A stretch of 34,759 nucleotides of DNA from an uncultured Bacteroidales bacterium (GTDB lineage: Bacteria > Bacteroidota > Bacteroidia > Bacteroidales > Paludibacteraceae): contig ONIM01000020.1 of assembly GCA_900317885.1 (NCBI GenBank), forward strand, positions 1-34,759, in the 5' to 3' direction. The notes beneath the pieces are model-generated. The model was not told where the DNA came from and ran no database searches. It saw nothing but the letters and a program-made list of their open reading frames with translations. A program made the translations under genes and the position numbers. Every line of letters starts with the position of its first letter. Within the stretch, counting starts at the first letter, position 1. This document shows, one piece after another, positions 33,301-34,759 of this stretch.

Positions 33301-33308
33301 TACCTTTG
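33301..33308 (+). promoter_or_regulatory. -7 box of the rhuM promoter
   Basis: TACCTTTG followed by CG matches TAnnTTTG. The region 20 bp upstream has no good TTG, so the -33 element is weak. The likely start near 33314 leaves a leader of about 18 nt before the ATG at 33332. Confidence 0.65.
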
Positions 33309-33331
33309 CGTCCGCAACTGTAAAAGCGACC

Positions 33332-34366
33332 ATGCAATCCGGCGAAAGCAATATTATCATCTACAACACACTTGACGGTCGTGCAAGTGTAGCACTTTAT
33401 GCGCATGACGGAAGTGTGTGGATGAACCAAGCCCAGCTCGCAGAACTTTTTGACACCTCTAAGCAATTAGTTAGTCATCATATAGTTAATATATTGAAAG
33501 AAAACGAGTTAGATGCTAATTCAGTTGTCAAAAATTATTTTACAACTGCTTCAGACGGCAAGCAATATAACGTCACTTTCTATTCATTAGAGATGATTTT
33601 GGCGGTGGGATTTCGTGTGCGGAGCAAACGTGGTACGCAGTTTCGTATCTGGGCAAATCAACACCTTAGCGAGTATCTGGTTAAAGGCTTTACGATGGAT
33701 GACGAGCGATTGAAGAATCCCAACGGAAGACCGGATTATTTTGACGAATTGCTCGAACGCGTACGTGAGATACGCGCCTCTGAAAAACGCTTTTATCAAA
33801 AAGTGCGTGATCTGCTGGCTCTAAGTAGCGATTATGACAGCACGGACAAAGCGACTCAGATGTTCTTCGCAGAGACGCAGAATAAACTGCTATATGCTGT
33901 GACGGGTGAGACAGCGGCAGAGATTATTGTGCATAGAGCAGATGCTTCGCAGCCTAATATGGCGCTTACCTCATGGAAGGGCAACGTGGTTCGCAAGCAG
34001 GATATCTACATCGCCAAGAACTATTTGCAGCAAGGTGAGATTGATACGCTTAATCGTTTGACGACGCTCTTCTTAGATACCGCGGAACTGCGCGTGAGGG
34101 AGCGCAAGGATCTAACGTTGCGTTATTGGCGTGACACGGTGGATGGATTATTGAATTTCCAAGGCAAAGTAGTGTTGCAAGGCTCAGGAACTATCAGTAA
34201 TCGGCAGATGGAGGAACATGTGAATGCTATCTACGAGCAGTTTAATGCCCGTCGTAAAGCTTTTGCTGCCGCAGAGGCGGATCGTGAAGATCAACTGGAA
34301 CTCTCCGCTGCAACTGATGAAGATTTAGCCGCTTTGCAAAGTTCTGCAGAGAAGAGAGAAATATAA
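33332..34366 (+). CDS. RhuM family protein
   Basis: A 344-aa soluble protein. Residues 7-110 hold the RhuM pattern: IIIYNTLDGRASVALYAHDGSVWMNQAQLAELFDTSKQLVSHHI, then YFTTASDGKQYNVTFYSLEMILAVGFRVRSKRGTQFRIWA. The middle reads ASEKRFYQKVRDLLALSSDYD, followed by a helical C-terminal region ending in an acidic tail. The name comes from a Salmonella pathogenicity-island gene. Homologues are common in mobile and restriction-modification regions; the biochemical activity is not established to my knowledge. It has its own promoter and terminator, unlike the genes to its left, which fits an acquired unit. Confidence 0.88.
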   Translation: MQSGESNIIIYNTLDGRASVALYAHDGSVWMNQAQLAELFDTSKQLVSHHIVNILKENELDANSVVKNYFTTASDGKQYNVTFYSLEMILAVGFRVRSKRGTQFRIWANQHLSEYLVKGFTMDDERLKNPNGRPDYFDELLERVREIRASEKRFYQKVRDLLALSSDYDSTDKATQMFFAETQNKLLYAVTGETAAEIIVHRADASQPNMALTSWKGNVVRKQDIYIAKNYLQQGEIDTLNRLTTLFLDTAELRVRERKDLTLRYWRDTVDGLLNFQGKVVLQGSGTISNRQMEEHVNAIYEQFNARRKAFAAAEADREDQLELSAATDEDLAALQSSAEKREI

Positions 34367-34392
34367 TACAAGTAATTTTGTTTAAAATTCAT

Positions 34393-34429
34393 AAAAATGG
34401 CACTTTTATTTGCAAGTGTCATTTTTTTT
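34393..34429 (+). terminator. Intrinsic terminator after rhuM
   Basis: The stem ATGGCACTT/AAGTGTCAT (one G-U pair) has an 8-nt loop, flanking A-tract and T-tract, and T8 on the plus strand. It starts 27 bp past the rhuM stop. Confidence 0.87.
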
Positions 34430-34440
34430 GTGTACCTTTG
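34409..34440 (+). promoter_or_regulatory. Promoter of the DUF1016 gene, overlapping the terminator
   Basis: TTTG (34409-34412), 20 bp, TACCTTTG (34433-34440), then CAC: an exact match to the Bacteroidota consensus. The -33 element is in the terminator loop. The expected start is near 34446. Confidence 0.88.
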
Positions 34441-34557
34441 CACTCGCAAAGGTTAGAAACCTCTCTGTCACTCACTGACGTAAAACAGGAGGACATAATA
34501 AAAGGCGTTTATTGACGTTGTTTGCGACTAACTGAAATCTTCGCAACAAAATATAAA
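34441..34557 (+). other. Structured 5' leader of the DUF1016 gene, about 112 nt
   Basis: Unlike other leaders here (about 15-20 nt), this one is long. It can form AGGTT/AACCT, GTCA/TGAC and a strong stem of TTGTTTGCGA (34518-34527) with TCGCAACAA (34541-34549), with one bulged T. The last stem ends 8 nt before the ATG at 34558. No coding ORF was seen in it. Confidence 0.6.
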
Positions 34558-34759
34558 ATGTTAGCACATAAAGAAAATAGTTTAGTATCAGAACCTGTAT
34601 TTCAAGAGATTTTGCAAGGTGTTGTAGAGATTATTGAACAATCCCGTCAACGAGTTGCGATATATGTCAATCAAGAGTTGACAATGATGCACTGGCATGT
34701 GGGTAAGTTTGTGCTCCAAAAAATTGACTACCAAGAGAAAGCGGAGTATGGTCAAAAGA
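34558..34759 (+). CDS. DUF1016/YhcG-type PDDEXK nuclease-like protein, N-terminus only
   Basis: The open frame runs from ATG 34558 to the window edge, 67 codons. It reads MLAHKENSLVSEPVFQEIL, then VVEIIEQSRQRVAIYVNQELTMMHWHVGKFV and DYQEKAEYGQK. The pattern Ix.aR..va...N.el...yW.iGk.i....q...k..YG.k is the DUF1016 N-terminal domain. The nuclease domain, if present, lies outside the window. Homologues often sit within type I restriction-modification loci. Confidence 0.82.
   Translation, partial: MLAHKENSLVSEPVFQEILQGVVEIIEQSRQRVAIYVNQELTMMHWHVGKFVLQKIDYQEKAEYGQK

Overview
The window is chromosomal DNA of a Bacteroidota bacterium, most likely of the order Bacteroidales. The evidence is the -33/-7 promoter type (TTG or TTTG, 20 bp, then TAnnTTTG), the lack of clear Shine-Dalgarno sequences, and lineage-restricted families: DUF4835 (PorD-like), DUF4831, PorE, a gliding-motility/type B T9SS C-terminal domain, the Bacteroidales form of SerA, and a RIC/hemerythrin-LuxR regulator. 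No rRNA, tRNA, IS element or CRISPR array was seen. The genus cannot be fixed from the sequence alone.

Layout. From 1 to about 22.9 kb there are 19 genes, all on the minus strand, with overlapping or near-zero junctions. Read in the direction of transcription they are prsW, bactofilin, DUF1015, porE, thyA, folA, tex, ettA, RIC/hemerythrin-LuxR regulator, tilS, aroE, DUF4831, DUF4835, recN, rarA, hemW, PBP1A, a TPR protein and a TraB/GumN protein cut by the left edge. From 23.3 to 33.3 kb eight genes run on the plus strand: a small membrane protein, OmpH/Skp, a Wzi-like outer-membrane barrel with an apparent frameshift, a carboxyltransferase (OadA-like), serC, serA, a CHU_C-domain surface protein and an M3 peptidase (Dcp). 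The blocks diverge from a 434-bp non-coding region. It holds two nearly identical outward promoters in inverted orientation and a perfect four-copy array of 11-bp repeats. From 33.3 kb to the right edge lie RhuM and the start of a DUF1016/YhcG nuclease-like gene, each with its own promoter. They look like the edge of a defence or accessory island.

Functional themes. The minus block mixes envelope and secretion (PorE, PBP1A, bactofilin, PrsW, PorD-like), DNA repair (RecN, RarA), folate/dTMP synthesis (ThyA, FolA), translation (EttA, TilS), chorismate synthesis (AroE) and a probable di-iron redox or NO-responsive regulator. The plus block pairs envelope biogenesis with serine biosynthesis (SerC, SerA) and carboxylate metabolism.

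The most unusual signal is not a gene. Many stop-to-start junctions are filled by short tandem tracts with 7-, 8- or 10-bp period, each junction using its own word. Several tracts run through the start codon. Similar short tandem tracts also lie in frame inside aroE, tex and the oadA-like gene. A GC-rich palindromic element occurs three times within about 1.1 kb, twice in frame inside the DUF1015 gene. A perfect 10-bp inverted repeat abuts the serA start codon. All family assignments come from reading motifs; no database search was run.
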